Assembly: GCF_021044685.1 (NCBI RefSeq)
Contig: NZ_CP088014.1
Span: 4,698,001-4,762,000, forward strand
Source of the DNA: Bradyrhizobium daqingense
GTDB lineage: Bacteria > Pseudomonadota > Alphaproteobacteria > Rhizobiales > Xanthobacteraceae
Reading direction: 5' to 3'
Length of the DNA stretch: 64,000 bases
Shown: positions 41,035 through 49,854 of the stretch, piece by piece
Numbering within the stretch: the stretch's first letter is position 1
Layout of the letters: every line of letters begins with the position of its first letter
Made by a program: the position numbers and the translations under genes
The notes under the pieces: model-generated
Told to the model about the DNA's origin: nothing
The model's database searches: none
The model's input: only the letters and a program-made list of their open reading frames with translations

Positions 41035-41952
41035 CTAGGCGAGGGAGCCCATCGCGCTGCGCATGGGCATGCCGGTCTGGGCGCCGGCTTTGAGGCATTT
41101 CAAGGCGGCGGCTTCGCAGCTCACCTCCAGCGCGCGTTGCAGCAAGACGCCCTCGCTGATCATCGCCGCGAACGCGCCGACGAAGGTGTCGCCCGCGCCG
41201 GTCGTGTCCACCGGCGTGATGCGCGGGGCGGGCGCGCGCAGGCGGGTGCCCTCTGCCGTCACCGCGAGCGCGCCTTGCGCACCGGCGGTCACGATGCAGG
41301 TGAGGTCGCCGGCCCTGGCGAGGTCCGCGGCTGCGGCCTCGTAACTGGGCGGAGCGAGGCCGATGGCGTCGGCGGCGTCCAGCGCCTCGTGCTCGTTGAC
41401 GAGGAGATGGTCGGTCACGGCGAGAAGCTCCGTCACGATCTCACGGGTCATCCTCTCCGGGACTGGCGCGAGATTCCAGACGACGGTGCCAGCGGCCAAT
41501 GTCGTCCTGCGCGCGACTTCCAGCGCCTGCGCGACGGGCACCTCCATCTGGAGCACCAGCACAGTGTCGGAATCGAACAGCTCGGCAGGAAGTTCTCCGG
41601 CGCTCGCTGTCATGTTGGCGCCGCTCGCCACCGTGATCGCATTCTCTCCGGCCTGATCGACCGTGATGAAGGCGCAGCCGGTCGGCTCGTCGGCTCTGAC
41701 GACGAGATCGGCGTCGACGCCGTTGGCTCTGAGGTTCTCGATCGCGCTGTCGCCAAATCCGTCCCGGCCGACACGGCCGGCCATGCGCACGCGTCCAGGC
41801 CCCGCGATCCGCGCGGCGGCAACGGCCTGATTGGCGCCCTTGCCGCCGAAATGGGTCCGGTAGGACGGCGCCAGCACCGTGCGGCCGGGACCCGGAATCA
41901 CCGGGACCTGTGCGACCAGATCGATGTTGAGCGATCCGAACACCAGGATCAT
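41035..41952 (-). CDS. Ribokinase-like PfkB family sugar kinase
   Basis: 305 residues. GGKGANQAVAAAR is the PfkB signature 1, and DTTGAGDTFVGAFAA is signature 2 with the catalytic Asp in GAGD. The sequence is closest to ribokinase, which uses ATP to make ribose 5-phosphate, but the true sugar may differ. It is the last gene of the sugar-type operon and follows the RpiB-like isomerase by 13 bases, so kinase and isomerase probably act in turn. Confidence 0.9.
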   Translation of the reverse strand: MILVFGSLNIDLVAQVPVIPGPGRTVLAPSYRTHFGGKGANQAVAAARIAGPGRVRMAGRVGRDGFGDSAIENLRANGVDADLVVRADEPTGCAFITVDQAGENAITVASGANMTASAGELPAELFDSDTVLVLQMEVPVAQALEVARRTTLAAGTVVWNLAPVPERMTREIVTELLAVTDHLLVNEHEALDAADAIGLAPPSYEAAAADLARAGDLTCIVTAGAQGALAVTAEGTRLRAPAPRITPVDTTGAGDTFVGAFAAMISEGVLLQRALEVSCEAAALKCLKAGAQTGMPMRSAMGSLA

Positions 41953-41965
41953 GGCGGAGAGCCCG

Positions 41966-42412
41966 TCAGCCTTGCTCGTCCATCACGCGCAGCTTCTCGA
42001 CGCGGCGGCGGAAATCCTCGTCGGTGGAGAATTCGGCGGACAGGTACGACGACACGAGGTCGACGGCGAGCCAGGCGCCGACGATCTGCGCGCCGATGCA
42101 CATGACGTTGACGTCGTCATGCTCGACGCTCTGGTGCGCGGAGTGGACGTCGTGGCAGACCGCGGCGCGGATGCCCTTCATCTTGTTGGCGGCGATGGAA
42201 GCGCCGACGCCGGTGCCGCACACCATGATGCCGCGTGCTGCCTCGCCAGACGTGACCTTGGCGGCCACGGCGCGGGCGATGTCGGGGAAATCCACCGGCT
42301 TGTCGTCATAGGAGCCGACGTCGATGACGTCATGGCCGAGCTTGCGGATGTGGTCGATGACGGTCTGCTTGAGCGGCCAGCCGGCGTGGTCGGATCCGAT
42401 GACGAGACGCAT
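41966..42412 (-). CDS. rpiB: RpiB/LacAB family sugar-phosphate isomerase
   Basis: 148 residues from the ATG at 42412, which has AAGGACAAAAA upstream; a longer frame start adds only the bases of that site. MRLVIGSDHAGWPLK is the RpiB start, and VCGTGVGASIAANKMKGIRA holds the conserved catalytic cysteine (CGTG) and phosphate loop. RpiB interconverts ribose and ribulose 5-phosphates; relatives act on allose, galactose or erythrulose phosphates. Its operon place suggests a dedicated catabolic form. Confidence 0.92.
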   Translation of the reverse strand: MRLVIGSDHAGWPLKQTVIDHIRKLGHDVIDVGSYDDKPVDFPDIARAVAAKVTSGEAARGIMVCGTGVGASIAANKMKGIRAAVCHDVHSAHQSVEHDDVNVMCIGAQIVGAWLAVDLVSSYLSAEFSTDEDFRRRVEKLRVMDEQG

Positions 42413-42482
42413 TTTTTGTCCTTCTTGATCTTGCATGGATCGTGACAGCCGCGCGCGGCTGTCACGAGGTCTTTCCTGTGGT

Positions 42483-43277
42483 TCAGCTGCGCATATCCGG
42501 CGGCAGATCGACGCCGTGGAATTTCTTGTAGATGGCGTTGAGCTTGCCGTTCTTGACGTTCTCGGTGATCCAGGCGTTGAGCTTGTCCATCAGCGGCTGT
42601 TCGCCCTTCTTCAGGCCGATGGCGAGATCGAACGTCGCCAGCGGAATCCTGGATTCGAACACGCGCGAGGGGTTCTTCACACCGATCTGGTTGATGATCG
42701 TCGCGGACGAGCCGACGCAGTCGACCTGGCCCGACACCGCCGCGGTCACCATGGTAGCATCGTCGTCATAGCGCGCGATCTTGAGGTCCTTGTCCTTCAT
42801 GTTGGACAAGGTTGTGTCCTGCGTGGTGCCGCGCGAGACGCCGATCGACTTGTCCTTCAGGTCCGGCCAGTCCTTCACGGTCGACGATTTCAGGCAGCCC
42901 ACGTCGGATTGCAGCGTCGCGTAGCGCTTGGTGAAGTCGATCACCTTGGCGCGCTCCGCCGTCACCGACAGGGTCGAGATGATGATGTCGGCTTTGCCGG
43001 TCAGGACGTTCGGAATGCGCGTCGCGCCGGTGGTCTGGATGAATTCCAGCTCGAGCCCCCAATCCTTGGCGAGCAACTGCGCCACTTCGACGTCGGAGCC
43101 GGTCGGCTTCATGGTGCTGTCCATCATGCCCGAGGGCGGGATGGCGAGGTCGGTGGAGATGCGGATCTTCTTCGCTTTCATGATGTCGTCGAGCAGGTTG
43201 GCCGACGCGGGCGTTGCCGCCATCATGATGAGGCCGCACAACGCGGCGGCAGTCCCGAGCACTATCTTGTTGGTCAT
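42483..43277 (-). CDS. ABC transporter substrate-binding protein, family 3
   Basis: 264 residues with a signal peptide ending at PASAN. The mature part follows the bacterial extracellular solute-binding family 3 with IRISTDLAIPPSG, GSDVEVAQLLAKDWG and ADIIISTLSVTAERAKVIDF. It serves the importer encoded upstream on the same strand. The family binds polar amino acids, opines and some sugar acids; the operon suggests a sugar-related ligand. Confidence 0.92.
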   Translation of the reverse strand: MTNKIVLGTAAALCGLIMMAATPASANLLDDIMKAKKIRISTDLAIPPSGMMDSTMKPTGSDVEVAQLLAKDWGLELEFIQTTGATRIPNVLTGKADIIISTLSVTAERAKVIDFTKRYATLQSDVGCLKSSTVKDWPDLKDKSIGVSRGTTQDTTLSNMKDKDLKIARYDDDATMVTAAVSGQVDCVGSSATIINQIGVKNPSRVFESRIPLATFDLAIGLKKGEQPLMDKLNAWITENVKNGKLNAIYKKFHGVDLPPDMRS

Positions 43278-43298
43278 CCCTTGGTTCTCCTCTCCCTG

Positions 43299-44087
43299 TT
43301 ATGATTTTAGGTTTCCCGTTCCCACGAATTGCGTGAGTTCGGGCGTGGTCGGCGACGTCAGGATCGAGGCGGGTCCGGTCTCGTGGACCTTGCCGCGATG
43401 CATGAACACGATCCGGTCGGCGATGCCTTTGGCGAAACCCATCTCGTGGGTTACCATCACCATGGTCATGCCGTCGGCCGCGAGCTGCTCGATCACCTTG
43501 AGCACTTCGCCGGTGAGCTCGGGATCGAGTGCGGAGGTGACCTCGTCGAACAGCATCACCTTCGGCTGCATGGCGAGCGAGCGGGCGATCGCGGCGCGCT
43601 GCTGCTGTCCGCCCGAGAGCTGCTCGGGATAGGCGTGCAGCTTCTCCTCGAGCCCGACCTGCGCCAGCACTTTTCGCGCGAGGTCCTTGGCTTGCGCCGA
43701 CGCCATGCCCTTCACCGCGCAGGGCGCAAGCGTGATGTTCTGCTCGATGGTGAGGTGCGGAAACAGATTGTAGCTCTGGAACACGATGCCGACGTCCTGG
43801 CGCAGCGCACGCAAGTTCACGTCGGGACGGTCGACGCGATGGCCGCAGACCACGATCTCGCCGCCGTCGACCTTCTCGAAGCGGTCGATGCAGCGCAGCG
43901 CCGTGCTCTTGCCGGAGCCGGAGCGGCCGATCAGCGCCAGCACTTCACCGCGCGCGACGGCAAAGGAAACGCCGTCGAGCACGCGGAGCGCGCCAAAGCT
44001 CTTCTGCACGTTGTGGAGCGATACGATCGGTTCGGAGGAGGGGGCGTTTTGCTGCATGTCAGGCTGGCGCGAGGTTGGATCGGCCAC
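43299..44087 (-). CDS. Amino-acid-type ABC transporter ATP-binding protein
   Basis: 262 residues from a GTG; an ATG 30 bases later (44057) is an equally good start and reduces the overlap with the permease gene. Walker A GRSGSGKSTAL, Q-loop VFQSYNLFPHLT, signature LSGGQQQRAAIARSL, Walker B VMLFDEVTSALDPE. This is the GlnQ/HisP type that pairs with family 3 binding proteins. Confidence 0.93.
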   Translation of the reverse strand: MADPTSRQPDMQQNAPSSEPIVSLHNVQKSFGALRVLDGVSFAVARGEVLALIGRSGSGKSTALRCIDRFEKVDGGEIVVCGHRVDRPDVNLRALRQDVGIVFQSYNLFPHLTIEQNITLAPCAVKGMASAQAKDLARKVLAQVGLEEKLHAYPEQLSGGQQQRAAIARSLAMQPKVMLFDEVTSALDPELTGEVLKVIEQLAADGMTMVMVTHEMGFAKGIADRIVFMHRGKVHETGPASILTSPTTPELTQFVGTGNLKS

Positions 44088-44733
44088 GCCCCATCCGCCG
44101 CTCCAGCCTCTGGCTGAACAGCGACAACGGATAGCACATGGCGAAGTAGGTGACGGCGATGATGGCGTAGATGGCGAATGGCTCGAACAGCGAGTTGTTG
44201 ACGATCTGGCCGGATCGCATCAGCTCGACGAAGCCGACGACGGAGGCGAGCGAGGTGTTCTTGATGATCTGCACCATGAAGCCGACGGTCGGCGGCGTGG
44301 CGATGCGGATCGCCTGCGGCAGGATCACCTTGACCATGCGCTGGGTCCGGCTCAGCGCCAGGCCCTCCGCGGCCTCCCATTGCGGTTTCGGCACGGACTG
44401 GATGCAGCCGCGCCAGATCTCGCCGAGATAGGCGGCGACATAGAGCGTGAGCGAGGCGCCGGCGGCGACCAGCGGCGAGACCTTCAGGCCGATGGCGGCG
44501 AGGCCGAAATAGCCGAGGAAGAGGATGACGAGCAGCGGCGTGCCCTGGATGAGCTGGACGTAGACGGCACTGGCGATCCGCACCGATTTCAGCGGCGAGA
44601 TCCGCGCCAGCGCGATCACGAAGCCGACGATGCCGCCGCCGATCAGCGCGATGAGCGACAGGCCAATTGTCCACAGAGCGCCCTGGCCGAGGAACATCAG
44701 GTGGTTGATGTTGAGATGTCCGCCCATGGTCAT
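44059..44733 (-). CDS. Amino-acid-type ABC transporter permease
   Basis: 224 residues from the ATG at 44733, 1 base after the stop of the upstream permease. Five membrane helices. The EAA coupling loop is EAAEGLALSRTQRMVKVILP, and LIQGTPLLVILFLGYFGL is the HisMQ/GlnP signature. Pairs with the next permease in the inner membrane. Confidence 0.92.
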   Translation of the reverse strand: MTMGGHLNINHLMFLGQGALWTIGLSLIALIGGGIVGFVIALARISPLKSVRIASAVYVQLIQGTPLLVILFLGYFGLAAIGLKVSPLVAAGASLTLYVAAYLGEIWRGCIQSVPKPQWEAAEGLALSRTQRMVKVILPQAIRIATPPTVGFMVQIIKNTSLASVVGFVELMRSGQIVNNSLFEPFAIYAIIAVTYFAMCYPLSLFSQRLERRMGRGRSNLAPA

Positions 44734-44734
44734 C

Positions 44735-45418
44735 TCACAACGGCGTACCGAGCCGGCGCCGGCGCGGAAACAGGACAAGGCCTAGGCCCCAGAAGCCGGC
44801 CCGCATCACCAGCGACAGGATGACGTAGAGCACGGCGACGATGATGTAGGTCTCGAACGCGCGATAGGTGTCCGACTGGATGTAGTTGGCGACCGCGGTG
44901 AGCTCCTCGGCCGAAATCTGCGAGCAGACCGAGGAGGCCAGCATCAACAGCACGAACTGGCTGGTGAGCGCCGGATAGACCTTCTCGACCGCCGGCAGCA
45001 GGATGATGTGCCAGTAGATCTGCAAGCGCGACAGCGCCAGCCCCTCGGCGGCCTCGATCTGCCCGCGCGGGATCGCCTCGAAGCCGGCCCGCATGATCTC
45101 CGCGGTATAGGCGCCGACATTGATCGTCAGCGCCGCCACCGCCACGGTGAAGGCGGAATATTTCAGGCCGAGGCTGGCGAGACCGAAATAGACCAGGAAG
45201 ATCTGCACCAGCAGCGGGGTGTTGCGGATGGTCTCGACATAGACCTTGCAGGCGCCTGATATCAGCACGTTGTGCGTGCCGCGTCCGACCGCGGCGAGCG
45301 TGCCGAGCAGGGCCCCGAGTACGGTCGCGAAGAATGCCAACTCCAACGTCAGCACGGCGCCGGCGAGAAAACTCGGCCAACGCTCCAGCACTGCGGGAAA
45401 GTCGAGTTGGAGGCTCAT
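44735..45418 (-). CDS. Amino-acid-type ABC transporter permease
   Basis: 227 residues, five membrane helices. ETIRNTPLLVQIFLVYFGL and the EAA loop EAAEGLALSRLQIYWHIILL match the HisMQ family and closely resemble the other permease, so the two form the membrane heterodimer. It follows the dehydrogenase gene by 10 bases. Confidence 0.92.
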   Translation of the reverse strand: MSLQLDFPAVLERWPSFLAGAVLTLELAFFATVLGALLGTLAAVGRGTHNVLISGACKVYVETIRNTPLLVQIFLVYFGLASLGLKYSAFTVAVAALTINVGAYTAEIMRAGFEAIPRGQIEAAEGLALSRLQIYWHIILLPAVEKVYPALTSQFVLLMLASSVCSQISAEELTAVANYIQSDTYRAFETYIIVAVLYVILSLVMRAGFWGLGLVLFPRRRRLGTPL

Positions 45419-45428
45419 TGTTTCAGAG

Positions 45429-46328
45429 TTAGCCGGTTGTCTGGTTGGTCATGCGGTCATAGACGCGGAACAGCGCCTGGTTGCCGTTGCTGCCTTCACC
45501 ATGGGCGCGCGCATCGACATATTGGCTGGTGACGAGCGCGGTGCCGGGCAGGGGCACGTTCAGGGCCTGCGCGTGCTCCTGCACGAGGCGAAGGTCCTTG
45601 AGCTGGAGATCGATCCGGAATCCGGCGGAGACGTCGCCCGCGATCATCGCAGGACCGAGCTTGTCGAGCATCCAGGACGCGGCGGAGCCACCGAGCAGCA
45701 CCCGGCGCAGCAGGTTGAGATCGAGGCCCGAAGCGCGGCCGAGCGCCAGCGCCTCGCAGATCGCCTGGATGTTGATGCCGCAGATCAGCTGATTGCACAG
45801 CTTGACGGTCTGTCCGGCGCCGGACGCGCCGACATAGGTGATGGTCGTGCCCATCGCACGGAAGAACGGCTCGGCCCTGGCGAACGCGTCGGCATCGCCG
45901 CCGGCCATGATCGAAAGCGCGGCGTTCTTCGCGCCCACCGGCCCGCCCGAGACCGGCGCGTCGATGAAGCTGACGCCCGTCTTGTGCAGGTCGGCATGGA
46001 TGCGGCGGACGGCAACCGGCGAGATCGTGCTCATGTCGACGATCAGCTTGCCCGGCGGCGGGGATGTCAGCAGGCCGTGCTCGCCGTAAATGGTCGCTTC
46101 GACATGCGGCGTGTCGGGCAGCATGGTGATGACGATGTCGACGCCTTGCGCCGCATCGGCGGGGCTGCTCGCGCGGGTCGCGCCTTGCTGGACGCTGTCC
46201 GACACCGCAGCTTCGTTCAGATCGAAGACGCGGACCGCATGTCCCGCCGCCAGCAGGTTGCGCACCATCTCCCGGCCCATCGTGCCGATGCCGATGAAGC
46301 CGACATTGCCCTTGTCGTTCCGTCCCAT
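45429..46328 (-). CDS. NAD(P)-dependent beta-hydroxyacid dehydrogenase (3-hydroxyisobutyrate dehydrogenase family)
   Basis: 299 residues. The nucleotide motif is GFIGIGTMGREMVRNLL, the substrate motif is DAPVSGGPVGAKNAAL, and the catalytic lysine is in GAGQTVKLCNQLI. Members act on 3-hydroxyisobutyrate, tartronate semialdehyde, sulfolactaldehyde and similar small hydroxyacids. In this operon it could reduce or oxidise a sugar-derived acid. First structural gene after the GntR regulator. Confidence 0.9.
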   Translation of the reverse strand: MGRNDKGNVGFIGIGTMGREMVRNLLAAGHAVRVFDLNEAAVSDSVQQGATRASSPADAAQGVDIVITMLPDTPHVEATIYGEHGLLTSPPPGKLIVDMSTISPVAVRRIHADLHKTGVSFIDAPVSGGPVGAKNAALSIMAGGDADAFARAEPFFRAMGTTITYVGASGAGQTVKLCNQLICGINIQAICEALALGRASGLDLNLLRRVLLGGSAASWMLDKLGPAMIAGDVSAGFRIDLQLKDLRLVQEHAQALNVPLPGTALVTSQYVDARAHGEGSNGNQALFRVYDRMTNQTTG

Positions 46329-46382
46329 GTCGTCAGTCCGTATTCTTGTTTGATTGGCGTCTTGGTCGATAGCTTGGCGCGA

Positions 46383-47123
46383 TCAGCCCGAGGCACTGGT
46401 CTTGTCGACGTCGCCGACGATTGCGCGTCTGCGGTATTCGTCCCCTATGGCGAAATGCTTGCGCAGCGTCGCATCCGCGCGCTCGGGATCGCGCGCGATG
46501 AGCGCTTCGAAGATGCGGCGGTGATCGTCGACGAGGTAGGTCTTCATCGACGGGAAGGCCTGCACCAGCTCGCGGCGGCTGCGATGCGAATGCGTCAACA
46601 GGCCCGCCATCGAGGCGTGCAGCACGCTCAGCGTCTCCGAATGCGAAGCGACGACGATGGCGCGGTGGAAGTCGAAATCGGCCATGCCGCCGGCATCGGC
46701 TTCGTCGATCGTCTCGCCGATCTTCGCCAGCGCGCGTTGCAGGCGTTCGAAATCGGCGATGTTGGCGCGTTCGCAGGCAAGCCTGATCGCCTGGCATTCG
46801 ATCGCGACGCGCGCCTGCATGACGTCGTCGAGCATGTCGGCCTGCTGGGCGAGCGCGAAGGTGAAGAAGTCGTTCAGCACCGAGACGTCAGGCCGCGTCA
46901 CCACGGTGCCGATGCGGTCGCGGATCTCGACGATCCCCAGCACGGTGAGGGCGCGTAGCGCTTCGCGCACGATCGGCCGGCTGACGCCGAGCAGGGTGGC
47001 GAGCTCGCGCTCCGAGATCAGGCGGTCGCCCGGCCTCAGCGAGCCCGCAAGCAGGCGTTCGCGCAGGAAGGCGAACACCTTCTCGAACCCCTTTTCGCCC
47101 TCGGTGGCCCGCTTGAGCTCCAT
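46383..47123 (-). CDS. GntR family regulator, FadR subfamily
   Basis: 246 residues from the ATG at 47123; a longer frame start runs over the promoter and operator and is rejected. The winged helix is FLRERLLAGSLRPGDRLISE then LATLLGVSRPIVREALRAL. The all-helical FCD domain follows, with metal-type residues (FDFHRAIVVASHS and later HSHRSRREL). It sits at the head of the ABC-sugar operon on the same strand and has a matching operator in its own promoter, so it probably controls the whole unit in response to a sugar acid or phosphate. Confidence 0.92.
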   Translation of the reverse strand: MELKRATEGEKGFEKVFAFLRERLLAGSLRPGDRLISERELATLLGVSRPIVREALRALTVLGIVEIRDRIGTVVTRPDVSVLNDFFTFALAQQADMLDDVMQARVAIECQAIRLACERANIADFERLQRALAKIGETIDEADAGGMADFDFHRAIVVASHSETLSVLHASMAGLLTHSHRSRRELVQAFPSMKTYLVDDHRRIFEALIARDPERADATLRKHFAIGDEYRRRAIVGDVDKTSASG

Positions 47124-47137
47124 CCCCTCTATCTCTT

Positions 47138-47186
47138 TGGTCTGATCTTGGTCAGACCAGTATGCTGACCAGAGTGCGGAGGTCAA
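47138..47186 (-). promoter_or_regulatory. Promoter and FadR-type operator of the GntR-ABC-sugar operon
   Basis: TGGTCAGACCA (47149-47159) is an exact FadR-family operator (T-N-G-T-N3-A-C-N-A), and a second arm TGGTCTGATC lies next to it at 47138-47147. On the minus strand TTGACC (47181-47186) and CATACT (47159-47164) form a promoter with a 16-base spacer whose -10 end touches the operator. Binding there would block transcription, so autoregulation is likely. Confidence 0.8.
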
Positions 47187-47311
47187 GGGGTTTGCTCGGC
47201 CGCTTGGAAGGGGGCGCGCGGAGTCAGCAACCCGCCTGCTAAGGCATTGAGGCGAAAGGCGGCTAGTGTGCATGGGCCGCGGATTCGCGTGCTTCTAGCC
47301 GGGTTGGAACG

Positions 47312-49549
47312 CTAGCCGGGCAGCGGCGCTTCCGCGATATCGAGCAGCGCCCCAAGACCCTGTCGCAGGCGACGCGTGGCCGCGTTCTCGGTGGCAAGGC
47401 CGAAGACAACGAGCGATCGTCCCGTCACCGCGTAAGCGTGCCCGAACTCGAACGCGGGCATCTGGACATCCGGCTGATTGGTGTCGATCAGCCCCAACCA
47501 GCGACTTCCATCGGTGACGGGCGGCAAGGTGAAATTCACGACGTCGTAATGGGCATTGTAGACCAGAAGCATCGTTGCGTCCGAGCCGCGTCGCTTGATG
47601 CCGGTCTCCTGTGCGCGTCCGTCGAGCAGCATCCCGAAACATTTGGCGTTACCGTCCTGCCATTGCTCGTCGGTCATCTCGTCGCCGGTGGGTGACAGCC
47701 AGGCCACGTCCTTGACGTCGAGCTCCTCGTTGTGAGAGCCGACCAGGAAGCGGCTGCGGTAGAGGATCGGGAAGGCCTTGCGCGTGGCAATCAGCTTGCG
47801 GGTGAATTCACGAAGGCTCCGTCCATTTGCCGTGATGCCCATCCAGTCGAGCCAGGTCGTCTCGTTGTCCTGGGCATAGGCATTGTTGTTGCCGTTCTGG
47901 GTGTGTCCGAACTCGTCGCCGGCCAGCAGCATCGGTGTGCCGTGGGACAGCAGCATGGTCGCGAGCAGATTCCGCTTCTGACGCTCGCGTAGCGCCGTAA
48001 TCTCCGGATCGTTCGTCGGTCCTTCGGCGCCGCAATTCCAGGAATGATTGTTGCTGTGGCCGTCGCGATTGTCCTCCCCATTCGCCTCGTTGTGCTTGTC
48101 GTTGTACGAGACGAGGTCGTTGAGGTTGAAGCCGTCATGCGCCGCGACGAAATTGACGCTGGCCCAGGGGCGCCGTCCGCGCCTGTTGAAGAGGTCGCCG
48201 GACCCTGACACACGTTTGGCGAGATCCGCCAGCGTGCCTTCATCACCCTTCCAGAAGGCGCGGACGGTATCCCTGAACTTGTCATTCCACTCGGCCCATC
48301 CAGGCGGAAACTGGCCGACCTGGTAGCCGCCAGGACCGATGTCCCAGGGCTCTGCGATCAGCTTGACGCTGGAAAGCACCGGATCCTGACGGCAGGCGTC
48401 GAGGAAGCCGCCGCCTTCGTCGAAGCCATAGGGCTCGCGCGCGAGGATGGTGGCGAGGTCGAAGCGGAAGCCATCGACCCGCATCTCCGTCGCCCAATAG
48501 CGCAGGGAATCCGCGACCAGCTGAAGCACGCGCGGATGCGAGAGGTTCACCGTGTTACCGGTGCCGGTGTCGTTGATGTAATAGCGCTTCTGGTCCGGCA
48601 GCAAGCGGTAGTAGCTGGCGTTGTCGATGCCCTTGAACGACAGCGTCGGGCCGAGTTCGTTGCCTTCCGCGGTGTGATTGTAGACCACGTCCAGGATGAC
48701 CTCGATGCCGTGAGCGTGAAACTGGTTGACCATTTCCTTGAATTCGTTCGCAAATGGCGTCTTCATGTAACGCGGCTCCGCCGCGAGGAAGGCGATGGAA
48801 TTGTAGCCCCAGTAATTGCGCAGGCCTTTGTCGACCAGGTAGCTGTCGTCAACGAAGGCGTGGATCGGCAGCAGCTCCGCGCTGGTGATCCCGAGCGAGC
48901 GCAGATAGGCGGGGATGTCCGAATGCGCCAGGCCCGAGAACGTGCCGCGGTCGGCTTCGGGCACCAGCGGATGCAGCTGCGTAAAACCTTTGACGTGCAT
49001 CTCGTAGACGATCGTCCGCTCCCACGGCACTTCGGGCTTGCGCGCCGCGCCCCAGGTGAACGCGGGGTCGATGACGCGGCACTTCTGCATCAGGGGCGCG
49101 CTATCGCGCTCGTCATAGGAGAGGTCCTTGTCGGCGTGATCGAGCTGATAGCCGAACAGCTCGGGCCCCCAGCGCAGTTGCCCGACCAGCTGCTTGGCAT
49201 AGGGATCGAGCAGGAGCTTGTTGGGATTGAAGCGGTGTCCGGCGTCAGGCTCGTAGGGCCCATGGACGCGATAGCCGTAGACGGTGCCGGGGCGGGCCGA
49301 GGGCAGATAGCCGTGCCAGACCTCATCGGTATATTCAGGAAGCTCGATCCGCTCGAGTTCGGTTTTACCGTCGTCGTCGAACAGGCAGAGCTCGACCTTG
49401 GTGGCGTGGGCCGAGAACAGCGCGAAATTGACGCCGAGACCATCCCAGGTGGCCCCGAGCGGAAACGGTTTGCCCTCGGTGATCCTCGATCGGCGCAGGC
49501 TCGACGCCGCCCGCGTCAGGGCGTCGTCTGATTGCGTTTTTTGGTCCAT
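47312..49549 (-). CDS. glgX: Glycogen debranching protein GlgX
   Basis: 745 residues from the ATG at 49549. The longer frame start (to 49906) runs through the DUF3606 gene in another frame and is rejected. An N-terminal CBM48 domain (PLGATWDGLGVNFALFSAHA) precedes the GH13 barrel. Catalytic parts: DVVYNHTAEGNELGP, VDGFRFDLA (nucleophile Asp), LIAEPWD (acid Glu) and FVAAHDGFNLNDL (third Asp). GlgX cuts alpha-1,6 branches of glycogen already shortened by phosphorylase. No other glg gene is in the window. Confidence 0.95.
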   Translation of the reverse strand: MDQKTQSDDALTRAASSLRRSRITEGKPFPLGATWDGLGVNFALFSAHATKVELCLFDDDGKTELERIELPEYTDEVWHGYLPSARPGTVYGYRVHGPYEPDAGHRFNPNKLLLDPYAKQLVGQLRWGPELFGYQLDHADKDLSYDERDSAPLMQKCRVIDPAFTWGAARKPEVPWERTIVYEMHVKGFTQLHPLVPEADRGTFSGLAHSDIPAYLRSLGITSAELLPIHAFVDDSYLVDKGLRNYWGYNSIAFLAAEPRYMKTPFANEFKEMVNQFHAHGIEVILDVVYNHTAEGNELGPTLSFKGIDNASYYRLLPDQKRYYINDTGTGNTVNLSHPRVLQLVADSLRYWATEMRVDGFRFDLATILAREPYGFDEGGGFLDACRQDPVLSSVKLIAEPWDIGPGGYQVGQFPPGWAEWNDKFRDTVRAFWKGDEGTLADLAKRVSGSGDLFNRRGRRPWASVNFVAAHDGFNLNDLVSYNDKHNEANGEDNRDGHSNNHSWNCGAEGPTNDPEITALRERQKRNLLATMLLSHGTPMLLAGDEFGHTQNGNNNAYAQDNETTWLDWMGITANGRSLREFTRKLIATRKAFPILYRSRFLVGSHNEELDVKDVAWLSPTGDEMTDEQWQDGNAKCFGMLLDGRAQETGIKRRGSDATMLLVYNAHYDVVNFTLPPVTDGSRWLGLIDTNQPDVQMPAFEFGHAYAVTGRSLVVFGLATENAATRRLRQGLGALLDIAEAPLPG

Positions 49550-49572
49550 GTCTGCCCCCGATGACAATCCGG

Positions 49573-49854
49573 TCAGGATGTCGGCGCCGTTGCGGGTATC
49601 TCGGTCGCGGCCTGCTCGGTGGCCGCAGCCGAGGCGATCACTGCCGCGGGAGGCACGTCGGCCGGCTTGGCCAGCGCGTTGGCGCGCTGCTTGGCGACTT
49701 CCTTGCTGATCGCGGTGATCGAATTGCCGATCCGCTCGGCGATCGCAGTCAGCTCGGCATCGGACAGACCCAAACGCTTTCTCACGAGGCGCATTTGAGC
49801 GCGGTCGGTCAAGTCGAGCTTGTTGCGGACTGGTTTCGATATCGAGCGGCGCAT
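49573..49854 (-). CDS. DUF3606 domain protein
   Basis: 93 residues. LDLTDRAQMRLVRKRLGLSD then ELTAIAERIGNSITAISKEV is the small helical DUF3606 domain, followed by an Ala/Pro-rich tail. No function is known. It ends 23 bases before the glgX start on the same strand, so the two may share a transcript. Confidence 0.75.
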   Translation of the reverse strand: MRRSISKPVRNKLDLTDRAQMRLVRKRLGLSDAELTAIAERIGNSITAISKEVAKQRANALAKPADVPPAAVIASAAATEQAATEIPATAPTS

